Positions 11,966 to 23,604 of a DNA stretch of 64,000 nucleotides are shown piece after piece; position 1 is the first letter of the stretch, and every line of letters begins with the position of its first letter. A program made the position numbers and the translations under genes. This stretch comes from Viridothelium virens (Eukaryota > Ascomycota > Dothideomycetes > Trypetheliales > Trypetheliaceae), in the NCBI GenBank assembly GCA_010094025.1, contig ML991847.1, positions 62,001 through 126,000 of the forward strand, written 5' to 3'. Under the pieces are notes generated by a model. The model was not told the DNA's origin and made no database searches. It saw only the letters and a list, made by a program, of their open reading frames with translations.

Positions 11966-14900
11966 ATGAACGGACACTTGGACGGCCGGAGTGCCCACCC
12001 AAATCGAAGCGTTCCACGCTTCCCAACGGCTGATGAGGCTCTTCAGTTTACGCCCTTTACTTCCATAGTTCCATTCAGCTCCGGTGAGTCTAGTCATATA
12101 TCTCATTGCCAAATCAGAGAGGGAATTAACGTAAAGGTTGAGTAGATGTGATACCTATCCCAGCTGCATACCCGCCACCTTCCTCTGCTGTTCACCTAAA
12201 CGACAACGACCGCAAGGCTGGCAAAGCTCTCCTTCGTTCTCTCAATCAAGAAACGAGTTCTTCTCAGTCTTCATCTACTCAGATACAGGAACACCTTAAT
12301 CACTTACAAAAGCTGCTCAAGCACGATCCTCCACCAGAATAGTAAATGATACCATGTCATGAAGACCAAACTTCGGGCTGATCTTGGGTATAGCCGTTTT
12401 AAGAGGCAACCGGAGTCTCGCAAGACCTTGAAAGACCTTGAAAACAAGGAAAAGTTACTTCAGCCTAATGGAGTCCACCATATTGGATCACAGTTAGGCG
12501 CATTCACAAAAATGGCTATTCGCACAACAAAGGTCCCATGGCGATGTAGGTGTTGCTAATATTTACAATCATGGACCTTTTAATGACTGGGAAAAAGACC
12601 CCACGCCACAGTCTCTAGAGCGCAAGGCTCCCCAGCAAGCCCCTATCCCATCACCGAGTCCATCGATACCCACCGCTCCCTCAGCTCCGGCGAGACCATC
12701 AGCCCAGATAAAAGAGGAGGACGTAATTCAACAAAATGCCAGATACGCCGCTCCAGCTCAGCTGACGCCACGAGCATCTCCTGCGGCCTTGACGTCTTCA
12801 GGAGTGCCTGCTGTGATCCTTCCCAGTTTACCAGCTCAATCACATCTTAAGGAGTACGAGGCCTTTCCCGAAGTTGACGCCCAAATCGAGGCCACTGGTG
12901 GCTCTCTTTCGAAAAAGCGAAAACGGGAGGAATACGAAAATGATGGAAGAGCTGTCGCATTCAATGTGGACCAGAGAGAGAAGGCGGATACAGCAGTACA
13001 GACTCTTTTCGATGAGTTGGAAGGTGTGTTCGAGGCGGAAAACGCTATTCAGGCAAATGATTTCGACGAGGTTCCACTTGCGGCAGGACACTACTTTTCA
13101 CTGGAGAATATTGAAGAGGCGACCCTCCCAATACTTATTCCCCATGAACAATACAAACTGGAGTCTGACCTTCAAAGGGTCCTCTCTGCGGGCCGCATTC
13201 ACAATGTGCCAGTAGAGATGCTGGTCAGAGTGCAGAAGATCTTTGGTAATGTCATTGCCTTGGCGAACAACACAATTTTGAGTATTGGAAGTGACTGGAC
13301 GGATTCTGACGTCGAAGAGTGGTCTCAAAGAATCGAGTCAGTACAGCACGGGTTACAGGCATCAAGAGCTGTCTTGAGGGTCATGGCAGGCTGCTCTGAA
13401 GAAAAACAGCTCCAGTCCGAAGGCTTGGTGAAGAACATACTTGATCTCCTTAGGAATTGTCTGGAGACCTGCTTGATCCCGGTAGTTGAGGCCCGGTCCG
13501 CAGGTTCATCATCAGGTTCGTTCGCCGTGTACCTTAAGCAGCGAAAGGCCTTGACCCACTTGGTACGAGCATCAGGACGGGTGCTGAAGGCTTTTGGAGA
13601 ATATCTTAGCAAGGTTGATGTAGACGAGTCTGCCGTGACAACAGTAGAGGCTCTCACTCAGGACTTAATCTTTGCTGAAAACGCACCAGGCGAAAAAGAT
13701 TCAATCGTAGGAATTAAAACTTTTGAAGACCTTCGACGAGCAGCCATGGACGTTGTGGCCAGGGTTTTCGCCTCTTATCCGGTCCAACGATCGGTAATCA
13801 TCACTGATATTCTCGCATCATTAGGAAAGCTTCCTGTCTCTAGGCAAAATGCGCGACAATTCAAGATGGCCGAGAGCAAGCCAATCCAATTAGTCTCTGC
13901 GCTAATCATGCAACTCGTACAGACAAGTGCGTCGGCGTCTTCAACAGTGCCGGCCAAAAAGAAACATCGCCAAGACAGCGAAGACGAAGACGAAGCAGCC
14001 CAACTCACTGATGAAGAGTCGGAAGATGAGGAACCGCTACAACTCCAGCTTCAACGGGCTGCTATTGAAAAAGATGTCGACATTGATGTTGACGTCGGGA
14101 CTACCATTGAGGCACTTCGGCGCGCTACCCACCCGAATTATGAAAGCGCTCTCGCAAATACCCAGACTGTAGTGCAATACCTTGTTCACCGAGCGATGAC
14201 AGCGACCAAATCAGGAGACCAGCCTTATCGCAATCTGCTAGATATCTTCACCGAAGACTTCCTGAGCGTGCTGGGTAGTCCTGACTGGCCTGCAGCCGAT
14301 CTATTGCTCCAAGTTCTACTACAAAATCTTCTGACTCTAATGAAAAGGAATAGTAGTGTGCTAGCTCAGAATATGGCTCTCGATCTGATGGGCTTGCTGG
14401 GATCGGGAATTTTCAATTTGGAAGACCATATACGAAGTGCACAACGAGGCCTAGACGCCAGTCAATCGGAAGTCGCTTCCAGTCTAGTGCATATCACAGA
14501 TGATATATTGGATGAGAACGTCAATGACCTGGATATTTTTTCGTTTGATGGGCCATTCCGTGTCACACTCGAGTATTTGCAGTCAAAAGGCCTCGGTGAC
14601 TCTCAAATGAGGAGTGCAAGAGGATTTCAGATCATCCATTGGGCTGAGTCTATTCTTGCAGCCTATGATCGCGCCAAAAACTCCGAGGGTCGGAATCTTG
14701 ATGAATTTAGACCTCTGGCTGCAAATTTGAGGAAAATGAGTCGCGACCCTCAGTGGCTGGAAGTGGAGTAGTAAGTCGCCTATTGGTTCAAGTAAGAATG
14801 ATCCTGACTAGTGAATCAGCGCCTTTGAGCCCGTCTCGACACAGTCCGCGCGTCTAGCATCGGCTTTACGAAGCAGGAGTCTTCCTTTCTGCAGATTCTC

Positions 14901-17649
14901 TAGACACATCATGAATACACTCTTGAATTCACTCACAAGCGATTCTGCGTCGCTCAAGAACCGAGGTCTGAAAAGCGTCACCCAACTTCTCGAAAGCAAC
15001 CCCTCTATCTTGGATAGGAAAGATCTACCAGTCCTACAGACCTTCTTTCGGTGCCTTTCTGACTCTTCTTCTCTTGTACGAGACTCGGCTTTGAACCTGA
15101 TCGGCAAATGTCTCTCCATCAAACCAACAATGGATCGCAACATCTATGGCAGGCTCATTCAGCGATCGGGTGATAATGCTGCAAGCGTACGCAAGCGATG
15201 CATTAAACTTCTCAAGGAAATCTACCAGCGAAATGAAAAACAAGACATGCGCTCTGGGATCGCAGAGGCTTTATTGCAAAGGATGACTGATACCGAGGAG
15301 AGTGTCTCTGAGCTTTCCAGGCATACGTTTGAAGAACTCTGGTTTATGCCATATATTGGACTTGCATCCACGCAGGAGCTTTCCGCCCAGAAGAAGGTTG
15401 CCTTTGAAAACCATGTGGCACTCATAGTGAAGACTGCAAATCGAGGAAGTGCTGCTTCGCTTGCCCTGGAGCCTCTAGTGAAAAGCCTTCTCTCACCTAA
15501 TACGAAGAACTCAGCTGCAATCTTCAATGTTTGCAAGGAAATAGTCGCCTCCATGGTGGACGCCGTGATTGAAAACAATAGCAGCTCCGCAAAGCCTCCG
15601 TCGGCTAGTTACCTTCAGACATTGACCGTCTTTGCAAAAGCTCGACCGAAGCTCTTTTCTGCGAAGCAACTGGAAGTCTTGAGACCTTATATTCAGAACC
15701 TGCAGACTAATGAAGATCGGCCAGTTTTCCGTGCTGTGTTGGTCATCTACAGGTGGGTGTTTCCGTATTTGTCCACCATGCAACATGATTTCCTCAAAGC
15801 TGTTCATAAAGCTTTGCTCGAGAGCTTGCCTAAGCTTGCCAAAATGGACCTCGAAGAGGCTGCTCTGTGTCTTTGGACTATCGATAGTGTCATCAAGAAC
15901 ACTACGAAACTTGCTCGGATGGCAAGTTCCGTTCTTCAGCAGCTGCACAATTCTCGCAGTGATGATCTCGGCAGCGGACAGCAAGTAGCACAAAAAGTCA
16001 GTCGTCTCCTCAATATTGCCGGAGCTTTTTTTCGCGTTTGCGATTTCGACGAGGAAAAGGGACTTTTTAAGGAGAGATTTCCTCAGTGGGATGGCAAATC
16101 CGTGGCCTCTCTAGTCATTGATGTCATCCGTCCTTTTGCGGCATCTCAACAACCAATCGCCATTCGAGACTTGACTTTAGAGACTATCTGCAACATCTGT
16201 CGTTCTTGGCCAAAACAGTATCTTCGCCGAGATATAAGCAATATGATTGAGGGCATCTTTCGCGGTCAAGACGAACGCCTCAAACTGACTGTTCTCGTCG
16301 GTATCCGAAACCTCTTCGCCGAGGAAGAAAAGCGCTCGGAAAGTGGTGCGGAGATTGCCGTCGGCGAAGGCATTGTCAACGGGGCTGAGCGTCTAGGGAA
16401 GTCACTTCAAGCGAACGAAAACGACGGCGTCGCCACAACAATCGCCCAGCAGTTCTTACAATATATCCTACGGATTGCTCTCGCCAATCAGGACGACCGC
16501 GCTGTCACGGCAGCGCATGTTGTTGCAAGCGTAAACCGGCAAGGCCTAGTCCACCCGAAAGAAACAGGTGTGACTCTAATTGCACTTGAAACATCTCCCA
16601 CAAATGCCATCTCCACCATCGCGTTCCAGGAGCATCGTGCTCTGAATCAAAAACACGAAAGCGTGTTCGACAAAGAATACATGAGGGCTGTCTATGAAGC
16701 TTTTGTGTATCAGAAGGATGTTGTGAAGGATGCACGTGGAGCGACACCGCAACCCCATAGTCCAAAGCTTCGGCTCACATTTGAGGTCCTCAAGCTAGGG
16801 AATGGGAAGGCACGGAAGAAATTCTTGGCAAATATGGTTAGCAGGATTAATTTTGACCTATCAAAACTTGACATTGGCAGCGATCCGCCCTTGCATCTAC
16901 TCTTCGCTCGGTTTTCTGTCGAGAATCTGGCATTCTTTGACTATTCAAGGGTCGATGAAATACTTCATCTTCTGGACTGCATGGAAAAGACAGTGGGCAC
17001 CACTGGTACTGGCATTGCACATGCCATAGAAACAGAAGTTCAAAATGTCCAGATGGCCCCTCAACCGGCGGAAGGTGAGATGTATCTGCAGAATGACATT
17101 GCGCCTATCACCAATTCTGTTGAAGATCAGCGCTTGCGGCAATTGACGGCTGGATCCATGATCTTGTCTCTCATCTGGGAGACGCGAACCTTCATCCGTC
17201 GTCTTTGGGGCCTCCAAAAACAGCGCGAGGGCAAGAACAAGACAACCATTAAGGATCTGAACAAGGCCGCCACAAAAGCGCAAGGCGTATCTGGCGATCG
17301 ATACTGGGAGAAAATTTCGGAAATCATGTCTTCTCTAGACTCTCGCGAAGCAATGTTGCAGCAATGCAGGTCCTTCGCGGAGCTCCTCTCCATCGACCAT
17401 GAAGTCAAGGTGGCGTCTGACGATGAAGAAGCGGACTTAGCCAAAGCCGCAGCAGGATATGAAACACCTAGTGATGATGGCAATAGCAACGGATCTGCGC
17501 CTCCAAGCACTGGGAAAGGCAGGAAAAGGAAGAGTTCGGTATCATTGGTTACGACGCCTAGCAAACCAAAGAAGAGAGGGCGACCATCACTCGACAAGAG
17601 GAAGAGCGGAACGGGTGTGTCACTTCACGAAGATGTGGACTGGGATTGA
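11966..17649 (+). CDS. mis4: sister chromatid cohesion protein SCC2/Mis4 (NIPBL family, cohesin loader)
   Basis: Five exons (11966-12083, 12146-12341, 12394-12545, 12598-14770, 14820-17649) join in phase to 1822 residues, the usual size in filamentous fungi. With SCC4 the protein loads cohesin onto chromatin in the nucleus. The N-terminus is unstructured and Pro/Ser-rich. A basic cluster KKRKREE near residue 257 may be a nuclear signal and an acidic Glu/Asp tract lies near residue 615. HEAT repeats fill the C-terminal half, starting around TSDSASLKNRGLKSVTQLLE (about residue 910) and VRDSALNLIGKCL. The last 40 residues are Lys/Arg-rich and contain KKRGRPS, an AT-hook-like core. Introns are 49-62 nt; the second and third lie in the poorly conserved N-terminus, and their boundaries rest on frame continuity and branch-site spacing only. 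Confidence 0.92.
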
Positions 17650-18387
17650 TCCCTGATCCGGCTTTACTGGCTTAATTCACAAGAGATGCATCATCTCTCG
17701 ACACTTTTGGTACGAATCAGGCCGGGAAAGGTTGAGCTTTCTGGCTTCTGTTGATTAACGGAGTCAGCTTCGTTACGCTCGCCCGCATTATTATATCATC
17801 TCACTTGCTTGGATAACTGGACAGCTTGTTGGCTTTATGTATTGCATTTCGGAGATACTCGCTCATGATGAGCCTAGCGATTATCGACAGCTAGTTTGCA
17901 ATAGATCCAATGACCCTCAGTTCACATTTAGGACTCGCATTGTGCTTGGAGAACCATCTGACAAGTTTAACAACTATAGATCTTTCCAGACTTATATGAC
18001 AAATATTCCGCGTTTGAATTTTACCATTCATTGGAGCATGTAGCTGGAGGAAAAAAGACGCAACATGGGCAAAATCGAGTACAACATGTCCATTCATCGA
18101 AAGATACACCAGTAGAGCATCTGTTTTAACCGATAAGGAAATGTCGAGTCAGGACGTTTGAATCATTCTATTTGCCCGTGCCTACAGACTTTGTGTATAG
18201 ATCACCAAGTGTAAAGGGTGCCTCTCACAATTACCTACTCAGGTACGGAGTACAGTTTTCAATGTACAATGACGACAGCGGGGTAGCTGGCTGGTGGGGT
18301 AAGGCACTTTGTAGGAACGCGACTTGACGCGTCTCCTTGCTACGTTTACCTCCGCCTAATCACTACTCGGACTTTTCATTCTCCGTC
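17650..18387. other. intergenic between SCC2 and DCC1
   Basis: 738 bp with the SCC2 3' region and the DCC1 promoter. It contains TACGGAGTAC at about 18244 and an ACGCGT box at 18327-18332. No gene seen. Confidence 0.5.
18327..18332. promoter_or_regulatory. ACGCGT box just upstream of DCC1
   Basis: A perfect MluI cell-cycle box 56 bp before the DCC1 ATG, preceded by a half-match GAACGCGAC 11 bp upstream. The position fits a proximal G1/S control element for a replication-coupled cohesion gene; binding is inferred. Confidence 0.4.
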
Positions 18388-19626
18388 ATGTCTTCTCAAT
18401 CAGATAGAGGCATCTCGTTTTCAATCAAAGAGCCACAGCAGAATGTGCGGCTCCTGGAACTCCCACCTGATCTTCTAGAACTTCTTACTGGACCGAATCC
18501 ACCTAAGTGTGTTGTTGCTCACCCTTCTTCGCTACATACACAGAGCTTCAAACTAATATCATTTTGACTGTGCTGTAGACTTGAGATTAAGTCATCAAAC
18601 TCCGATTCTTCAGCAGTCGTTCAAACATCCCCTTCATCCCCCGCCCATGCCGTTCTCTGCACCCCAACCAAAACATTTAACCTCCGTCAAGTCCAGACCT
18701 CAAACTCCGTCCTATTGTGCACTAGCACAGGTCTTCAATCTGGCTCTTCCAGCGCGGAAAATCTCTCAGGAAACGGTATCTGCGCCATCGCGACCTGCCC
18801 TACAACCCTCGAAGCCATCCCTATTTCCCCTTCCCGTCAAACAGCGCTTCCCCATCTCCAGAATGTCTTGCGTTCATGGAATGGCCCAGATGATCAAATC
18901 ATTCTCTCTAACTCTCCTTCTGTTACAAAGAAATTCGCTCTATTCGCCGACATCCCTGTTTCCGAAGGCGAATGCGCCGCCGCTTGGAGTCATCTTTGTG
19001 TCTTCGAGGACGCTCAGGGACGCTGCTGGAATCCAACTCCCGTGGCCCGGATTGGCGCATGGACTTCTTTGCTACGCTGGATGGTAGCGAAGGGGTGGGA
19101 CATGCATACCACTTGCCGGACGTGGGAGGAGGGGAAGAGTGCGAGGATGGGGCGCATGGTGGGCGAGGTCGAGAGGGAGGAAGGATGGCCCATAGAGCTA
19201 GCGAGAGCAGTGTTGAGTCGAGTAGGAGTGTTGGAGGAGAATGAGAATGCGGAGTTAGAGCGTAAGTCTAGTGAGGAAGTAGTTGGCGCGGCAATGTCTA
19301 GATTGCTAATTGATGATGTAGGCGTGAGAATTGATCCTGAACTACTGGTGCAATGGACAGGGGAGATCCTGCTTGCGGCAAAGACACAAGGTTCTGATGG
19401 AATTTCCACTGAGGAGTTTGTGCAGGGGTGGAGGGATGTTTTGCCAGAGCCATGGGTGGGAAAAGCATCTTTAGACAAGATTAGGGGATCCTTTGCGAAT
19501 CCTTCACCGTCAACGATTCAATACACCGAAGGTGGGCAAATGAGTGGTGCATCGTTGCCCAACGCATCAGGTGGGAAAGCGGGAAGTCGGAAATGGCACG
19601 AAAAGTTCAAGCAGAAGAGAAAATGA
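18388..19626 (+). CDS. DCC1: sister chromatid cohesion protein DCC1 (Ctf18-RFC subunit)
   Basis: Two exons (18388-18506, 18579-19626) give 388 residues. DCC1 with Ctf8 and Ctf18 forms an alternative clamp loader that acts on PCNA and supports cohesion during S phase. Family features are visible: LLELPPDLLELL near residue 25, then after the splice KLEIKSS followed by the PCNA-clamp-loader core AVLCTPTKTFNLRQVQTSNS, and TCPTTLEAI further on. The C-terminal winged-helix part includes WTGEILLAAKTQGSDGIS and FVQGWRDVLPE. The donor is GTGTGT, weaker than most here, but the joined frame is convincing. The gene follows SCC2 on the same strand. The coding sequence turns from C-rich to G-rich near 19040. 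Confidence 0.9.
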
Positions 19627-19907
19627 AGGTTGATTGACCTAATCTACCAAGATCATCTATCCAGCTTCCTGTAACGGTATGTTCTTCTACTCTAAAACCA
19701 CGTGTGGCTCCTGCGCATCTACTGTCTAAACCCTAGAAAGAACGAAATCTAGTCCGCACTAGGAAAAATTGTTGAAGACCAACAACTGAAGGAAAGGAAG
19801 ATCTAAACGTTATTCCTGAGGCAAATCCAGCCTGCAGCATGGCGCCCGCACCTACCCCTTCGACAACCTCCTCAGTGGCGGTGTGCCCCAACATCCTCCG
19901 AAACCCT

Positions 19908-20729
19908 TCACATCGGCAACCCCTTCATCTCCCTTAAACTCCAATATCGCCTCATCTTCTCCGCCCCCAACTCCCTCACCTCCTCATCCAAATGCGCCCA
20001 CAACACCCCCCCAAACCCATCCATCAGCCCCCTCAGCTCCTCCCACCGCAGCTCGCGCTCCCCCGCCCGACACGCCTCGAGATACGTCTCGAACGCTTCA
20101 AGCCCCTCATGGATCTGACGGTGCTGGCTCAGCAGCTCGAGCTCCGCCTGAAAGGCCGGCATGCGCGCCGCCAGCACGGGGAAGATGTGCTCTTCCTCGA
20201 TCGTGTGGTGGAAGGTCAGGTGGTGCGCAAAGGAGAGGCCGAGCGACACGAATTGCGGGAGCGACATCCCCGCGGGCCGCTGCCGCGAGGTGCACGCGGT
20301 GTGGAGGGTGGTCCAGGTGTGGCGGAAGTTGTTGTGCTATGGTGGAGAGGTGAGTTGTGAAGTTGCGTGCGGAGTAGGCAATTATGGGATGGGGTGGGAG
20401 GGGAGGGAAGGGGAGTGGTGGGGGTTGGGAAGACATACGTAAAGCTCCATATGCTCTGCCATGCGGTTGTAGACGCGGAATTCGCCTGGCGTGAGAGCAG
20501 GAAGTGGCTTCTCAGCCTCTTCCTTCTCGGCTTCCTCTACTGCGCCATTTGGAGTCGTGATCGGGCTCGCCACTTCTGTCATGAGGGGCTTTTGATAGAG
20601 GCTTTTTGGGTGGAAAAAGTTTAAACTTGGGTTATCGCAGACCGGACTGCTGAAGAATGGAGAAGCGGTGGTTCTCGCGAGGCGGCTGAGACGAGAGAGC
20701 AGGGAGAGGGACAATAGCCATCGTGCCAT
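19908..20729 (-). CDS. hemerythrin HHE cation-binding domain protein
   Basis: Two exons read right to left (20729-20439, 20336-19908) give 239 residues. The HHE domain binds a di-iron centre; likely ligands are in RMAEHMELYHNNFRHTWTTL, created across the splice, and HHLTFHHTIEEEHIFPVL, followed by SQHRQIHEGLEAFETYLE. Such fungal proteins are thought to bind oxygen or handle iron and nitric oxide, but this one has no known role. The N-terminal 50 residues are rich in Leu, Ser and Arg and poor in acidic residues (RWLLSLSLLSRLSRLARTT), which suggests mitochondrial import; a shorter start at MTEVASPIT would remove this. The intron of 102 nt has a GTATGT donor. Both exons and the intron lie in a GC-rich patch with a skew switch. 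Confidence 0.85.
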
Positions 20730-21005
20730 GTACAGCAGAGGTCGCCATGGGTTTCGAAGAGGTTCGGGAGTCGAAGTACTAATGATTATGTACCGCTGAC
20801 TGATCCCTGTGCGGATCCTGTTTTCGGTAAATTTAGTTTAACCGCTAATCTAATAAATTTACACGTTGGAGAATCAGCCACAGCATCCGCATTTTACCCT
20901 TGGTGGAAAGGATTTCAGAATAGGAAGACTTCTGGGTCTATTAGGTAGGGGTTCGCACTAATCTGTCAACCCGGTTTCATATCTGAAACACATTTCTTCA
21001 GAATT

Positions 21006-21806
21006 ATGGCCGTTCAGATTCTCTCCGACTTACATCTGGAGGCTCCAAAAGCCTACGATGTTTTTGAAATCGTTCCGAAAGCACCCCACCTTGCGCTGCT
21101 TGGCGACATCGGCAATATCGCGTCGCATAAGGACGACTGCTTTGCCTTCCTGACTCGGCAACTTAGCAATTTCCACACGGTGCTCTTTGTCCCTGGGAAC
21201 CACGAAGCATATAATTCCAACTGGCCTGAAACTCTCACCATCCTTCGCGCCTTCGAACAGGACGTCCGCGAAAATACATCGCTTGGAGAGTTTGTCCTGC
21301 TCGATCGGACAGTCTTTCGGCTGCCAGATACCAATGTCGCCATTCTAGGTTGCAGTCTCTTTTCTTCCATTCCGCCCGAGAGACACATGGCAGTGAGCTT
21401 CGGACTCAACGACTTTTTTCAGACGAATGACTGGGATATTGACGCGCACAACGAAGCGCACAAACGGGATGTTGCCTGGCTGAATGCGCAGGTCGCAGAC
21501 CTTGAACTTTCCGACGTCAATATCATTATCTTTTCACACTGGAGCCCATCGATGGATCTCCGCGCGATCGAGCCGAAGCATGCCGATAGCCCCATCACGA
21601 GCGCCTTCTCAACGGAGTTATCAAAGGAGCCATGCTTCACGAGTGATAAAGTCAAAGTTTGGGCATTTGGGCATACGCATTACAACTGTGATTTTACGGT
21701 TCAGCGTGAGGGTAGCGCTGGACCGCTGAGGCTACTTGCGAACCAGAGGGGATACTACTTTGCCCAGGCTGAGGGATATAATGGAGAGAAAACGATAGCG
21801 ATATGA
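21006..21806 (+). CDS. calcineurin-like metallophosphoesterase
   Basis: A single exon of 266 residues. The metal-binding motifs of the family occur in order: SDLHLE near residue 7 (D-x-H), GDIGN near residue 34 (GD), GNHEAY near residue 64 (GNHE), FSHW near residue 179 (H) and FGHTH near residue 223 (GHxH). This is a two-metal phosphoesterase fold; the substrate is not evident. No signal peptide or membrane segment is visible, so it is probably cytosolic. The ATG lies about 60 bp after a pyrimidine-rich stretch and directly begins the conserved strand MAVQILSDLH, which supports the start. Confidence 0.93.
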   Translation: MAVQILSDLHLEAPKAYDVFEIVPKAPHLALLGDIGNIASHKDDCFAFLTRQLSNFHTVLFVPGNHEAYNSNWPETLTILRAFEQDVRENTSLGEFVLLDRTVFRLPDTNVAILGCSLFSSIPPERHMAVSFGLNDFFQTNDWDIDAHNEAHKRDVAWLNAQVADLELSDVNIIIFSHWSPSMDLRAIEPKHADSPITSAFSTELSKEPCFTSDKVKVWAFGHTHYNCDFTVQREGSAGPLRLLANQRGYYFAQAEGYNGEKTIAI

Positions 21807-22877
21807 GCGAGAGGCGACGGACGTCATATGGACATGAAACACGCAGAATGGCCCCAAAACATGCAATGCGCAGAATTCTCAGCGGATGAAGATGTACGCT
21901 CGCGGCGTCAGTGGTTCAGAGAGGCGGACGCTGATGTGTGACCCACTGACCGGCTGGGTAGATTCCAAATCCTTGGTAACCGATCTGGTACGCAGTCTTG
22001 GCGAATTTAATGCCAAACGATTCAGGTTCTGCGCCGAAGCGTTGAGCTTGCTCCATATCAGAGGGACTGACGCGGTATTGGTTTAGGGTTGTCAGTTAGG
22101 AGAGAATGCTGGCCTACAATCGCTGCTAATAGAGCTTCGAGCCTGGTATGTAAGCTGTGCGTGCCGTTGATCAGTGGGAAATATTATTCCTTATACTCGA
22201 TCTTCCTCTGTCGTTAATTGTGCTTGCAATCGATACCTTTGGGAGGTAAGAATTTCAAATTTTTGGGATATTTCCGTATCCCCTACGCTACTGTGTTTTA
22301 TGCGAGATATCCTAGTCTATACAATGCATTCCCTGGGATTTTCTTTGGTCAACCATGTAATATCGTGACCGATCACGGTGCAGTGCCTCGATCGGAGCTC
22401 AGAGATGGGTTCCCAGCACATCCTACGTCGTCGTTGGCTATTTGTATCTAAAATTTGAGGTTGCTCTCTTCGGGCCATAGGTTGAAGGCTTGGGGCACAA
22501 CTAATTGACGATCTAGTTCCCGAGCATACATAGGACAATTCAATTACTACATCACGTACATCACCAAGTTGATGAATGCAAATTTCTTCTAGTAGAATAG
22601 TAGATATATAGGAAGTCTCTAACTCTATCTCCTTCACACACATAGATACAACATCATCGCAAACGGTCACATGCAGAGCCCATTCAGAGATGAGTAGACA
22701 GGGATGAGTAAGTGTAGCGATGGTGAGGGCCTCACTATAAGCGTCCAAGACCGTGAGAAGAGCAAACTCTAATTCTTTATTGCGAGCATTTCAAGATTGG
22801 TGCAGTACAGCCGATTCATGCACCATCAAGGGCAATTTCCAATGAAATGAGACTGCTGGTCTTTGCAGTCGACGAAA
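21807..22877. other. intergenic, no gene seen
   Basis: About 1.1 kb between the phosphoesterase and a converging nucleotidyltransferase-like gene. The open frames of up to 143 codons lack motifs and have no plausible partners. Confidence 0.5.
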
Positions 22878-23604
22878 CTAACGAGCGGGCAGTCCGAGAC
22901 GCTCTCTCCACCACTCCTCGGTCATTGAGCCGTGCGTGACCACATCCGCGATGCAGGCTTCTACTGTAGCTTGCTGCGTAGCGGTGAGGCTAAGCGGCGA
23001 ACGCGATGTCTCCATTTCCAGCAGTGTCTCGGCATCAGAGGCATCGGTAACTCTTTTGGTCAGTTGTGCCCGTAAACCGCAGGAATTTATCTTGAAGATG
23101 ATGAGATCGATTGGCGAGATATATGGGACAGTTCCATCCGGGATATCTTTGAGCTTCTCTGCTGCACTTGGCATGTACGGAGACTAAGGAAGGAATGTTA
23201 GATTCTCTAGAAGATATGAGGGCTATCTCTGGAAAGGGTGCACAAGCCTGCCACTCCGGTGTGATGTCAATTTGGATATTAGATCCATCTGGACTCTTGT
23301 AAAGAAAGAACTCGGCCTGCTGGGTAAAGAAGGAGTTGGGAAGAGCTAGAAGCTTTTGCTTGACACCCTGTGGGGCACTGTCTATACTGACAATGAAATC
23401 GACATCCTAGCTGCTATTTAGGACTGACAAATGGTAACTTAGGGTATGGACCTCAAATACATTGGTGGTTCTTCCAGCGGGATTGTATTTCCAGAGGGCG
23501 AGCCCACCAATAACCGCAATCCTGGCCTCTCTGAATTCGCTGATGTCCTTGAGAATTCTGATGACATTGACGGCGGCCATTTCGAGCCGCTTTTGTGCCT
23601 GCAT
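22878..23604 (-). CDS. nucleotidyltransferase-fold protein, fungal family
   Basis: Three exons read right to left (23604-23461, 23406-23248, 23183-22878) join to 202 residues. The pattern IAVIGGLALWKYNP followed after the first splice by TTNVDVDFIVS resembles the G-G/S ... D-x-D core of the nucleotidyltransferase superfamily, and PISPIDLIIFKINSCGLRA looks like the helix where many such proteins contact substrate. I infer the fold and do not know a substrate. The second junction is unusual: phase and protein continuity (ITPEWQ then SPYMP) demand a donor reading CAG/GCTTGT, that is a GC-AG intron or a damaged splice site. A second gene with a similar core lies 1 kb to the right. Confidence 0.7.

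Noticed and set aside
22317-22748. 143-codon minus-strand frame
   Set aside because: No motif, no start context and no continuation by introns; probably chance.
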